From NCBI RefSeq assembly GCF_026212465.1, contig NC_080062.1:8353543-8417542 (forward strand): DNA of 64,000 nucleotides, written 5' to 3'. Below, piece after piece: positions 1-10,807 of the stretch (its first letter is position 1; every line of letters begins with the position of its first letter). The notes below the pieces were generated by a model. That model was not told the DNA's origin. It worked only from the letters and a program-made list of their open reading frames with translations, and did not search any database. Made by a program: the position numbers and the translations under genes. This stretch comes from Amaranthus tricolor (taxonomy: Eukaryota; Streptophyta; Magnoliopsida; Caryophyllales; Amaranthaceae).

Positions 1-286
1 GACGCATGAAGGGGACAGCCTAGAAGTGCCCAAACCTCACCATAAATTATAAATTATACTGAAATTAAAATATTGTAAAAAATATCGAATATATATCAGG
101 TAAAATACATCATGGGTCCACCCCTGGTTGGGAGGATCAAACTGTTAGTTGTAGAACACTATTAATAGAGCTTCTAGAGTGTGTCCTAGATTATAATGTC
201 GGTCGTATATGACTATGCGCTACGCTCAAAATATCAAAGCCTTAGATCAACCATGTTAATACTTCTACAGCTTTTGGAAACCTTAC

Positions 287-3200
287 CAATTGGCATGACA
301 AAAGGCAGCTGTCACAAACTGGTACCAAGCAGGACGATTGTGGAACAAGTAAAGGGCTTTGATGTCTCGAACCTGTGAGTTTACCAGCAAGACACCCTTT
401 GTAATAGCGATATAATAAACATAAACAATCAAAATTCTAAACAAAAGCAACCCCCTCATTATTTACATGTACTATATTACTTACTCCCTCTGTTCCATTG
501 AATTTGCAGCATTTTTCATTTTGATCCGTCCCACTTAATTTGCATCATTTCTATTTTTAAACAATGCCCCATGGCCCACCACTTTCTTTTAATCTCATCC
601 ATACATTTTAACTCTCTTTTAATTTCATTCACACAATTCATTCTCTCTCTTCATTTATAACCACTTTCTTAAAACTTACTCTCTTTCTCTTTGATGCAAA
701 TCTAATGGGACAGATGAGTATTTAAATTAGAACTTAATATTAAATTGGTATTTTGATACCGCATTTTCCCATGATATTTACAGGAATCAATAACTCAAAC
801 ATATGTCTAAATCACAGAAGGTATCAAGGCTGATATTTTGTGAAAACAGTGTTACTGACCTAAATCTCTCGATGCAAGTATGCATGATTGAGATCAATGT
901 TTACAAACATACATGCATACTTTGCAAAAAATATATATATAAGACTAATGTAACCAAAAGAAGGAGACAAATCAAGTACCAGAAAAATGTGATCTGCCAC
1001 AAATATAGCAAGGTTAAGAAGAATAATCCAGAATACAGCATTCACTCTCTTCTCAGGTTTTTGTCTCCCATATTGTTTCCCAAGCTCCAGCTGAGACATT
1101 GAGTCTATAAAGATGTTCATTATTAAAATACCGCTTTAAATAATATCCTTCTCTGATTCCTACATAGCTTGTTAACGGGAAGAAAAAAGATAAAGCGGGT
1201 TAAAAGTGAAAGTAACTAAAGTAAGCTAAGCAGCCAGGGTTCTTGCGAAGAACCTTTTAAAAACACAATATATGAAGTTGTATGGCTTCGAAGTGTTTAT
1301 GACAAGCACACGACGATGTACAAGTATATTTGATATCAGTAAACCAGCTAAGAAGAAAAGCACGCTGCACACCCATTTTCCTTCATCTCAAACTGTATCA
1401 TAGTCGTAAGGAATATACGAACTTGAATCTTGCAAGGCACCAATAACCAAAAGAATCATGAAAGCAATTAACATTCCTTCAAACATGAGACATGGTAGAC
1501 AAATTAAAGTTCACATATTTATTACCAACTAGCTTCTCCAACAACTGTTATGCAGTCTTTTATTTACCAAGCAAGCTCCATCCAAGTATCTGTCATGGAA
1601 TGGTTATGGGACTTTGTCCCACATCGGTTGTATGGGCAACTAATGTGGGTTTATAGAGTAAACGGGCTCTCTCCCCAACTAGACTAGTCTTTTAGGTGAG
1701 TTCTCTTGTTTATTCTATAACAATGGTATCAGAGTCGACTCGGAGTGGTGCCCTACAGAGTGGTGACCGGGGTTAAGCCAGCCGTGACCAACGTAGCCGT
1801 GACCAACGAGGATCCAACTCGGAGTGGTGGCCTGGGTTAAGCCAGCCGTGATCAACAAAGACGTTGGAACTTATGAGGGTTTCGAATGTCATGGAATGGA
1901 TTTGAGGCCATTACAAGGTTATGGGACTTTGTCCCACATCGGTTGTATGGGCAACTAATGTAGGGTTTATAGAGTAAATGAAGTCTCTCACCTACTAGAC
2001 TAGTTTTTTGGGTGAGTTCTCAACAGCATGTCATAGACACAGCAAGGCCCAAAGCTGATTTTCGGGTATATTCTAGAACGAAGCAAAGAATTATGTTGCA
2101 AGGGAATAAAATGAAAACCATTGTATTTAGCTTCTGTTGCAAAAAGAAAATTTTCTGTTACAGTGAATGATGAGCTGTCAATAGTAGTACTTTCTAGAAG
2201 AGTACTAGCTAATCTAGGGGGAAATTTTAGTTGATGTATGTTTGTAGTACATTGTGAGTGTTGTAAACACTAGGGAGTAGGGAGTAGGGAGCTATTGAGC
2301 CACTCTAAAAAAGCTCAGGGAATACAAGCATTCCATTTCCTTCTATTTTCTTCTCTGTATTTCTGCCATTCTGTCTTTCTTCTCTAAATCTTTTCTTTTC
2401 TTATCTTTGTTGTTCTGTTAAAAAACAAATCATAAGCAGTATCATAACAGTATCCAATATCAACTTCTGCCTTCAATGTACTAAACTTATGTAATCATTC
2501 TAAAGCTAAATCCAAAAGACAACCAGTAAAGAAGGTACACTAAAAAGAAATTGATATAATGGCATATGTCTTAGTTGAAATAATGAAAATCATAGGATAC
2601 TCAACATGTCATATTGGAACTTGAAAGCATGCAGTCCTCCTATTAATAAGCCTCATTCCAAAAAGGAAACCTATATATCCACTTATTTGTGATTTTACAC
2701 ACTAAATTCCAACGATAGCATCAAACTCTCTCACTTCAACCATAAGAACACCAAAGCTTTAATCCAAGCAAAATGGGGTTGGCGTTAGTCAAACCAAATC
2801 ACCGTAAAAATCGTCACTAACAATGAATTCACTTTATTCAAGCCTAATACTAATCTACAACTATGAATGTCAATTCCAATAATCAGCTACATATAAACTA
2901 TATGCTATTGCGATTCACCGTCGTTTCTATCCATATCATCTGTTGTATAATGCATTTGAAGCAAACATCATTATATATGTGACATCACTCACATCTAACT
3001 CGGGCCAGCCACATTAGCAATTCCATGAGATTATGTCACCCTCTACATCTGAACGACAATGATTAGGCCTTCAACTTGAAATCGAGCCAGAATACTCCTC
3101 GCTTCATGAGCAAGGTAACTAGTTACTAGCTCATTCCCATGAACCAAATACTCTTACCTTTCTTTCTCTATAGAGACTTGAACACAAGACAGGGGTTTTT

Positions 3201-5165
3201 CGAATCACCTCTAAGGCCATGAATGTGCTTAATTTTGTAGGAACCATTTGTAAAAGCCCATCAAATCCCTCCCCTCCCCCCCCCCCCCCCAAACACACAC
3301 ATAATGCTCACCGGCATTCCATTAAGGATCATCAACAATCTCAAACACTCATAAACCTTCATTTTCTCTAGACATTTACATAACCCAAATAACCCTCAAG
3401 TCATATGAATGGATAATTTTGATGGGCCAAGAAAGCACGGATTCCTTGATGCTAGAGTGGGTGAGCCAAACGAGATAAGAATATGAGGGAAAAAATAGTC
3501 AATGACACTAACCTACACCAATACATATGCATTAGTACGACCATACAAGCATGGGAGTTACCTCATATGGAGCTTGTAGCAATCCAATATCTAAGAATAG
3601 TCACCATTCACCACGTGACAACAAGCTCACCACTTGATGGATTTGTGTTCATTCATATCCTTAATAAAAAATTTGTGTGTATGTTTGTTGCAATCCAATT
3701 TCTATCCAAAATTTGGATGCATTTTTTTCTTCCCCTTCTAAGTCTTCATTTGGATCCTTAATAAAAATTTGTGTTCCCCTCCCCCTTCATCTCCTGATAA
3801 GTGTAATAATTATTTGCACTTATTAATAGCGTTTATACTCTTTTTCGGTGAAGTAATAAGACTATTTTGCATGACTTTGTGGTATGTGTGTATAAATTCA
3901 CCTAATGATTTATTTGTAACTGTATGTATGTTTTTAGGTGAATTTAGGTTTTATGACAACTTACAGATCCTACGGAGTATAAGAGGGTGAACGCTTGGAG
4001 AAATAGCCTAAGAACCCGAAGAAGAATTCACTACGAAGGCAGAGTGTAAGCAACAAGTCGTTGCCAAGGCCATACATCAGATACCACAACTCGCCACTCA
4101 GCCAAAACGAAAAAATTAAGACAAAAAGAAAGCGATGAGTCGCCCCCAACTCTCCGAAGTCGCAAAACCAAGACAGTGAAGAAGCAACGATTTGCCACTA
4201 TATATGCGACGACTCACCGTCTGGGTTATGGAAATCTTCGTTTGAGGCAGTGAGGATGCAACAAGTCGCCACTTTCTAGGTGACGACTCGCCACCATTTT
4301 ACTGGGCAGTCTCACGTGTCCTTTTCCACGTTTTAGTTAGTTTTAGTTTTTTTTTTTTATTAATTTGTAGGTTAGTTTTCAGGGTTATTGGTAAAATTGT
4401 TTCCCAAGTGACATTTCTCTGTAAACAGGAAACTTTTAGTTTTAGGAAATTATTAGAGTTTTTCAATATAGTTTTAAGCAAAATTTTTCCCGGTTATTCC
4501 TAATCAACATTTTTTCAGATATACGATCCAGAGATAAAGCTGACTCGGGCTTTATCTTCTGTCCAAAACCAACTTTGAAATCCAACTTCTCTTCTAGGCT
4601 TATATTTTGACTCCACCAAACCAATATATCTAACATTTCCTTATCAACATGCCCGACCAAGAGTAAGAGTCCACATTAAACTCAAGGCACCCAAAACTCT
4701 ATCAAAATCCATCAACATAAAGGACATTGGAACAACATCCTTAGAGTATACGACATATCCTCGGCCTCAACCATCAGCTTAAACTCTTGGTTGAGTTGGT
4801 TTATCGACAAACATAACTTCACAAAACGAAAGCCGATCAAAATCCATCCAAAATTATAAGTAATTTACTTAGACAACAATGAAATTTCATCACCCATGTA
4901 AAAACAAAAATACCCACAACAATTATTGAAAAGAGTATGAGTTAGTTGAGTTACCAGAATCATTGAACTTGCAAAAGAGGCGAAACCCAGAAGTAGAATT
5001 GGTGGATATATAGTTAAAAATAGTAGGATTTTTTTTGTACAAATTAGAGGAAAGGGAAATGGCGGGAAGGACATGGAAATTGGGGTGTAATTGAGGGTGA
5101 TGATGATAAAGATTTGTTGGAAAGGATGGTCTTAGTTTTAGTACCATTAGTTGTAGTTGAGCCAT
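287..5165 (-). CDS. RBL11: Rhomboid-like protein, chloroplastic (5' part, runs off left edge)
   Basis: Minus-strand gene cut by the left edge. Three exons join in phase with AG/GT borders: 5165-4955 (70 codons plus 1 nt), 1104-980 (125 nt) and 372-287 (86 nt). Exon 1 begins MAQLQLMVLK and is rich in Ser, Asn, His and Pro with almost no acidic residues, as in a chloroplast transit peptide. Exon 2 encodes a membrane helix (VFWIILLNLAIFVADH). Exon 3 encodes PAWYQFVTAAFCHANW, which fits the conserved block after the first helix of rhomboids, where a Trp and a His-containing turn precede helix 2. The catalytic GxSG serine and the histidine helix would lie in exons beyond base 1, so protease activity cannot be judged. 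Known: plastid rhomboids are intramembrane serine-protease-family proteins of the inner envelope. The RBL11 label is from recognition of the family and is less certain than the rhomboid call. Intron 1 (about 3.85 kb) and intron 2 hold transposons. Confidence 0.78.
482..720. mobile_element. Stowaway-type MITE in rhomboid intron 2
   Basis: Terminal inverted repeats CTCCCTCTGTTCCATT at 484 and its imperfect complement ending GGGACAGATGAG at 718. It is flanked by TA dinucleotides at 482-483 and 719-720, the target duplication of Tc1/mariner-derived Stowaway MITEs. About 235 bp, AT-rich, no ORF. It lies in the intron between rhomboid exons 2 and 3. Confidence 0.8.
1591..2025 (+). mobile_element. 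TRIM (terminal-repeat retrotransposon in miniature)
   Basis: Two direct repeats, 1591-1722 and 1887-2025, both begin TGTCATGGAATGG and share the block TTATGGGACTTTGTCCCACA. The left copy ends in CA and is followed at 1724 by TGGTATCAGAG, the primer-binding site for initiator Met tRNA. The 164-bp interior has no ORF, only imperfect repeats of GGTTAAGCCAGCCGTGA. The right copy has an extra 19 bp near its start and lacks about 12 bp near its end. No clear 5-bp target duplication is visible. Element and gene (intron 1 of the rhomboid) are in opposite orientation. Confidence 0.8.
2026..4954. other. Remainder of rhomboid intron 1
   Basis: No coding exon was recognised here on either strand. It contains a run of C near 3277-3291. 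A GC-richer patch at about 4006-4318 repeats words of the type AAGTCGCCAC and GACGACTCGCC; this looks like a fragment of a dispersed element whose class I cannot name. The rest is AT-rich intron. Confidence 0.4.
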
Positions 5166-5650
5166 TCTTTCTATCTTCTATGTGCCCAAACTTCCCTTTC
5201 GATGATTCAGAATTCAGATTTGAGATTTATGTGAGAGAGGGGTGGTGCGTTTGCTCGTTTAAGGTCGGATATGGGATGACAAATTGAGTTAGACTAACTT
5301 GTTTTCGTTAGAACATGTACCACTTTTTTTAGTAGGATTATGGGTAAGATTTTTGTTGCCTCTTATCTAGTTCTTCTCTTTTGTCGGTTCTTTCGTAACA
5401 AGAAAAATAAAAGTGTTAGACCAAGTTTAGATCTACAACGATGATATTTTGATCACTGAAAAGAATTTTGGGTGAAAAATAAAAAAGTAAAGAGTGTTGG
5501 GGTAAATCATCTCATTGGAGTAATTTTAGTTCATTGAAGGTATTAGTTGATTGTGTGGGTCAAACAAGTTAAGATTGTGTTTGGTAAAAAGGTTTATCAA
5601 AACATTACACCTTGCTTTTAATAACCGTGGAGAGACACATACTACAAAAT
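5166..5650. promoter_or_regulatory. Upstream region of the rhomboid gene
   Basis: The sequence just 5' of the minus-strand ATG at 5165 holds the presumed leader and promoter. No convincing TATA box or conserved element could be fixed by eye, so this is placed only by position. Confidence 0.25.
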
Positions 5651-5684
5651 ACATATGAGTCTAAAACACATATTGTTGAAAACG

Positions 5685-5905
5685 AAGGTCGTTGAAATTT
5701 TAATACCCGTGGTAGAGGATGTAGAAATTTTCGAGGGGGAGTTTGAGGATGAGAACAAGGTCGCGGAGATTTTAATGGACATGATAAAAAGTTTCAAGGG
5801 CATGGTAAAAGTCATGTTCCCTAAAGTATCAAAATGGTTATTATGCCAACTTTTCATGAAAGGGAAAACAATATGGTTATCATAACAAAAATCGATGGGA
5901 AAAAA
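5685..5905 (+). pseudogene. Decayed Ty1/copia gag zinc-knuckle remnant
   Basis: One forward frame reads NFNTRGRGCRNFRGG, then GRGDFNGHDKKFQGHGKS, then a sequence resembling YYANF near 5840. This has the composition of the Arg/Gly-rich linker and CCHC knuckle of copia gag proteins. Several stops interrupt it, and knuckle Cys/His positions appear replaced (for example Tyr where His is expected). No LTRs could be paired with it. The open frame 5655-5885 in another register is a shadow of this remnant. Confidence 0.4.
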
Positions 5906-5967
5906 CATCATAATTATACTAAAAAACTCTAAAAATTCCAAGTGTCACATCTAAGTAGAGTTAGATA

Positions 5968-6105
5968 GATTCTCGTGCCAAGCACGGTTTATGAATTATT
6001 TAAATAAAAAAATAATAATCTTATATGTGTAGTTAAGTTATTACATCTCTTAACTTCTTAAGTATATATTGAAACTAGGTATTTACCCGTGCTATATACG
6101 TGATT
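5968..6105 (-). repeat. Helitron-like 3' ends (two, decayed)
   Basis: Two short hairpin motifs of the GTGC..GCAC type: TCGTGCCAAGCACGG at about 5972 and CCCGTGCTATATACGTG at about 6086. The second sits 10 bp inside a CTAGGT-type end (AACTAGG at about 6074) when read on the minus strand. Helitrons end in a hairpin followed about 10 bp later by CTRR and insert next to T. No 5' end or Rep/helicase gene was found. Confidence 0.35.
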
Positions 6106-8470
6106 ATAGAACTATTTTATAAAAAAATGTAATATTAATTCAGACATTGTTGTTAAATTAATACAAATGTATTTTGAACAATTATATCTATAAAGTTTTA
6201 ACATAACCAAAAAAATATCAACTAATTGTAACACAAAATATCTTCAATTAGTGTTAAGTTTATCAAATAACCTAATATTAATATTTTTACTCAAAAATAT
6301 TCACTAACCTTTGAAAAGAAATGATACTTAAAACAAAAGCTACTCATATGCTTACTAAACTTGATCATCATATATCATAACAACATATACTACTATTTGA
6401 TTATTATGACATTCATAACTACACAACATGTCAACATGAAACCAAATTAAACATCATTTTCATCAATATCTTATTTCTCTTTGCTTCCATTTCTTCTCCA
6501 CTCAACTCTTCAAAATTTGATCTCAATTTATAAACCTTATTTTATCCCAAATCTATACCCATAAAAGTTATGAGATAAAATTGCATATTCACATAGCAAC
6601 GAAACAAAAACCATATCTTTCTCCAGTTTTATCTCAATATTCATACTAACTGAAATAATCAATAAACTTAACTCTTAAAACAGCATATACTCTTTTTTAA
6701 GTATGTGGGATGCACTAAATGAAGACTTTGAAATTCAATCATATAAATTAGGCAAGCTATATATGTGGCACTAACAAAAAATCCTAAAATTTTGTCTTTT
6801 CATCTTCAGTATAATTAAATTTAAAAGATAAAGAGTTTAATTTTCTAGCATATGTATGTTTATACAAAGAAAAATGAATTAAAATGTTGAAAACTAAGAG
6901 TTTCAATATAATTAAATTTAATTGATATTTAAGAGTTTCCATGCAAAAAAGACATATGAAAATTGTATTAATTTGATGGCAAATTGTGTTATATATGAAT
7001 GCCACGTGGCACAAAATTTTCTGGATTATAATATGTATATGACTATAAATTGATTTGTTTTAAAAACTGTAAAATTATTACTATTAGTTTGAGATACATA
7101 TTATTAATATATTACTATGTAAAACATAATCATAAAATTATGCACTAAATAATATAAATTATAAGTAATTATATAAAATAATAGAAAATTTCTACACATA
7201 AAAAATAATATTAAAATAATTTAAATGTTCAATGTCTTTGTAAAACCTTAAAATAAGTTTTCAGCCTAAACAACTATAATAATTAATTTATAACTTAATT
7301 TAATTACTTATGTATTATAAACTAGTCAAACATAGGTGATAAAATTATCATTTGAAATTTATTTCACCAATATCTTATCCTAATTATTAATTACTAGTAT
7401 AAAACCCCGTGCATTGCACAAAATTCTTAGTATGAAAAAAATATATAAATCTTATTTTCAAAAACATGTAATAATAAAAATATTGTATACTAAAGATGAA
7501 GTAACAAATAATGATTGTTAAAAAGGGTGATCTGATATTTTTATATGTGTAATAAATTTAAATAGTTTGTAGTTGAGTAAAATAACAGGTTGATTAACTT
7601 TATTTGCCACTTAAATCAATATGAACCAAAAAATCTTTCATCTATCGTGACTCTAAAATATTGACTTTAGTCTTATTATTAAATTGTATAATGATTAGTT
7701 GAAATAATTTATAGAATTAAATCAGTCTAAATCTTAATAAATTATTTAATGTCATCTAAAGATTTCTTAATTTATTTTATTTTCAAATTTCTCTAGCAGT
7801 AATTTATTAGAAGATATATATGATTAATGTTTTGTTTTCTAATTTATAATTTTAAATTTATTAATATCACCTAAATGATTTTTAATTTATTGTTTCTATT
7901 ATCTTAGTCATTTTATAGATTAGAGTATTTGATTAGTTGAAATAATTTCTATATCTAAATCAGTAAATTTAACACGTTTAATATTAATTGATTGTCAAAT
8001 CTTTAATTTTGTGAACTAATCAGCTATTTAATTCAGTTAGTTTAAATACTCCAATTGAAAAATTACACATGACAAGTGCTATATAAATTTGACACTTGGC
8101 TTTTCACAGCTTTTTTAATAGGTGTTATGAGTATTTACTTAAATAATTAATATGTAATCTATTTAATTTGTGCAATTTTTTTTAATATAGCCATGTAAGT
8201 AATATACATGATTATCTATGAAAAACATTCAAAATTATTTTCTTTTCACAAATTTATTTTAATGAAAATTAATGTTACATGTTTTATATGATTGTATATG
8301 GTAAAAAAAAAAATAGTAAATACGGTAAAGTTTTAAAATCTTTTGTAACTAATCAATTAAAAAAATCTAATCAAAAAGATACTACATGATATGCTAAAAA
8401 ATATTTTCCTAACAAGAAAATGAAAAAGTGGGAAAATTTTTCTTGTAAAGTCGACATGTGTCATAATCGT
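6106..8470. other. AT-rich intergenic DNA with Helitron-like terminus
   Basis: No gene is recognisable. At 7393-7425, ACTAGTATAAAACC followed by CCGTGCATTGCAC is, on the minus strand, a hairpin followed by a CTAGT end, as in a Helitron 3' terminus. The flanking 2 kb is extremely AT-rich and probably decayed transposon sequence. Confidence 0.4.
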
Positions 8471-9060
8471 TTCTTCATTAGTATATTGTATAGAAGATAG
8501 ATTTGTCGAATGGAATTCATTTATTTTAAAAAAATGATATGACATTTGATCTTGACCAATACATCTCCATTAAAGTATCATTGACTAGCTTTTATTTAGA
8601 GTTAAAATCAGTATATTAGATAATATAATATACTGTATAATATATTGTTGACATGTCTAAAGAAAATTTGCGAAATGAAATTCATTTATTGGATAAAAAA
8701 TGACATAACATTTGATTTTTACCAATATCTCTACCATTAAAGTATCTTTGATTAACATTTATTTAGAGTTAAATTGAGCAAATCATTAATATACTGCATA
8801 ATATATAATTGACAATTTACAAAGTTAATCATACAATATTCTAAAAAGCTTGGGGAATTTTAAGTGTCACAACTAAATAGAATTTGCCAAATAGAATTCA
8901 ATTATTGGCTAAAAAATGACATGACATTTGATTTTGACTAATATGTCTACCATTAAAGTATCTTGGACTAGCATTTATTAAGAGTTAAGTTGAGTAAATT
9001 AAAAATAATATAACGCATAATATATTGTTGATAATTTTTAAAATTACTGAGTTAATTTAT
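8470..9060 (+). repeat. Tandem repeat, about 200-bp unit, three copies
   Basis: Three diverged direct copies start near 8500, 8670 and 8885. Each contains in order AATTCA(T/A)TTATT, ATGACAT(A/G)ACATTTGAT, ACCATTAAAGTATC, TTTATT(T/A)AGAGTTAA and ATAATATATTGTTGA. A single further copy lies at about 51125-51330. In both places the repeat is followed about 100 bp later by a CCGTGCATT(G/A)CACG hairpin, so it probably belongs to the interior of one Helitron-like family. Confidence 0.65.
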
Positions 9061-9149
9061 ATAGATAACTGTCAAAGTTCAGTGTTTTTACTACATAATA
9101 TCTTTGACTTTATTTTTTTAATAGCATATAATTATCTATGTTGATGTTA

Positions 9150-9185
9150 CAAAAAAACCGTGCATTGCACGAGTTTCTACACTAT
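9150..9185 (+). repeat. Helitron-like 3' end
   Basis: AAAAACCGTGCATTGCACGAG forms a short palindromic stem, followed 9 bp later by CACTAT in the place of a CTRR-T end. The same arrangement, with a better CTAAT end, is at 51418-51450. Confidence 0.4.
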
Positions 9186-9635
9186 TTTGTTACAAATGTG
9201 GTATGACTAGACAATAAAAACATACACGTCATATAAAGAAACATTTGGTAAAATTATATTAAGCCTCACAGATGTTTAGAATATGAAAATACGTATGTTT
9301 AGATTATTCTACTTAAATGCACATATTTACAAAATTTCTAAATCTAATTATAGATAATTAAAAAATAACAATAATTATACCAAAATTAATATATTTTTCT
9401 CTCTACAACTAGACTTCCATATTTACAAAACTAGATGGGTCAAGATTTTCTTGTAAACATGAGTTGGTCAAAATAATAAGTGAAATGTATTGTAACCACC
9501 ATCGTGATTGCTCTGAGCGACCGCTTATAGTGCTGGCGTGAATGATCCGACAAATGTATGATAGATAAAACTTCAGAAGATAAACTATACATCTACATAA
9601 TCTTCATACAAGTATAAGCAAAAAGTGGCATAATA

Positions 9636-9638
<3 letters not shown>

Positions 9639-9709
<71 letters not shown>
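9639..9709. repeat. (AT)n microsatellite
   Basis: Uninterrupted AT dinucleotides for about 70 bp in intergenic DNA. Confidence 0.97.
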
Positions 9710-10177
9710 CACTAACACATTTACAAATACACACATTTACAGATACTAATAAAAATGTTAGAAAATAAAAAATATTATCTTTTCAAAGTCTTACAAAAGA
9801 ATTATATTAGTAAATAATAGTTAATTACATGACAATTCTATTTTTCTAATTCAGAATCTGATTTTTTTTTAAGATTGAAATTAAATACGAAAAAGTATTT
9901 AGATAATCTATTATAGCAATTTTGTTTACCCAATGTAGGATGTGATATGTTTAGTTGAATTATGAATAAAAAAGCTATATATCCAATAAATAATAAAGAA
10001 CAATAATTATTTTTTGATTTTAAAAAGTCATATATTCTATAAATTTGATAATGATAATACTTACATCATTCTTTGAGAATTATAGTTTTATACATTCAAT
10101 ACTAGTAAATAAATTCGTAATTTGTACGAGTGTGTATACTTAATTTTTTACTTAATTTTTTTGGATATTCTATATGG
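9710..10177. other. AT-rich intergenic gap
   Basis: No ORF, RNA gene or clear repeat end could be recognised between the microsatellite and the foldback element. Confidence 0.5.
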
Positions 10178-10372
10178 TAGATACCAACTATTGTAAAAGG
10201 CGAGTGGTAATAATTCTTAAATTTTTTTTTCATAAAATAGCACTCAACTCTTGAACAATTAACTACCGTAAAATTTTTTTATAGTTAATTGTTCAAGAGT
10301 TGAGTGCTATTTTGTAGAAAAATTTTAAGAATTACTCACATTCGCCTTTTACAATAGTTGGTGCCTATGATA
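10178..10372. mobile_element. Foldback (hairpin) MITE upstream of RRP45
   Basis: Two long inverted arms of about 85-90 bp enclose a very short loop. The left arm runs from ACCAACTATTGTAAAAGGCG through AGCACTCAACTCTTGAACAA; the right arm is its near-perfect complement ending CCTTTTACAATAGTTGGTG at about 10362. There is no coding content. It ends only about 70 bp before the pyrimidine-rich leader of RRP45, so it sits in the promoter. A transcript through it would form a near-complete hairpin. Confidence 0.85.
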
Positions 10373-10439
10373 TAAATATATTTTTTTTAATCAATGAGTG
10401 TCTATACTTAATTGGTTCAATAAACATACTCTACAATCA

Positions 10440-10807
10440 AAGATAATCTTCCCTCCTTTTTTTTTTTCCTTCATCAAAACCCTTGCCCTTTTTTCTGTTC
10501 TTCCCGTGCCCGTCTCTAGTTCTGGCGACTCAAGCCATAAAGAAACCCAAGTGATTCAGCCCAGCCTCCATTTTCAACCGAAAACGAAAGCATCAAAATT
10601 TCCCCAAACCACCCAGTTTCTTATTCAAATTCAGACTTTAAACTCATTCTTTCTTTCCCAAATTCTCAATTTATTTAGAGGGTCAAGTTTTCAAAGGTCT
10701 AATTTTGGATTTTGGACATTCTAGTGGAGGAACAGGAGGAGGACGCCATTGTCTCCGCCGCTTCCGCCATCGATCGTTAAGACCAACTATTTCCAATACT
10801 AAGCTAG
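10440..10807 (+). promoter_or_regulatory. RRP45: RRP45 5'UTR exon and leader intron donor
   Basis: CT-rich leader sequence (CCCTCCTTTTTTTTTTTCC from about 10450) runs into a GC-richer stretch (GGAGGACGCCATTGTCTCCGC at about 10738). It ends in the donor AG/GTAATT at 10807-10808. The matching acceptor TTCAG is at 12821-12825, nine bases before the ATG, giving a 5'UTR intron of about 2.0 kb. Leader introns of this sort are common in plant housekeeping genes. The transcription start is inferred from composition only. Confidence 0.55.

Noticed and set aside
803..1102. 99-aa plus-strand frame
   Set aside because: Antisense to rhomboid exon 2, which has matched splice phases with its neighbours.
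10398..10724. 108-aa frame upstream of RRP45
   Set aside because: Lies in the CT-rich leader of RRP45, shows no domain, and is separated from the real start by a leader intron.
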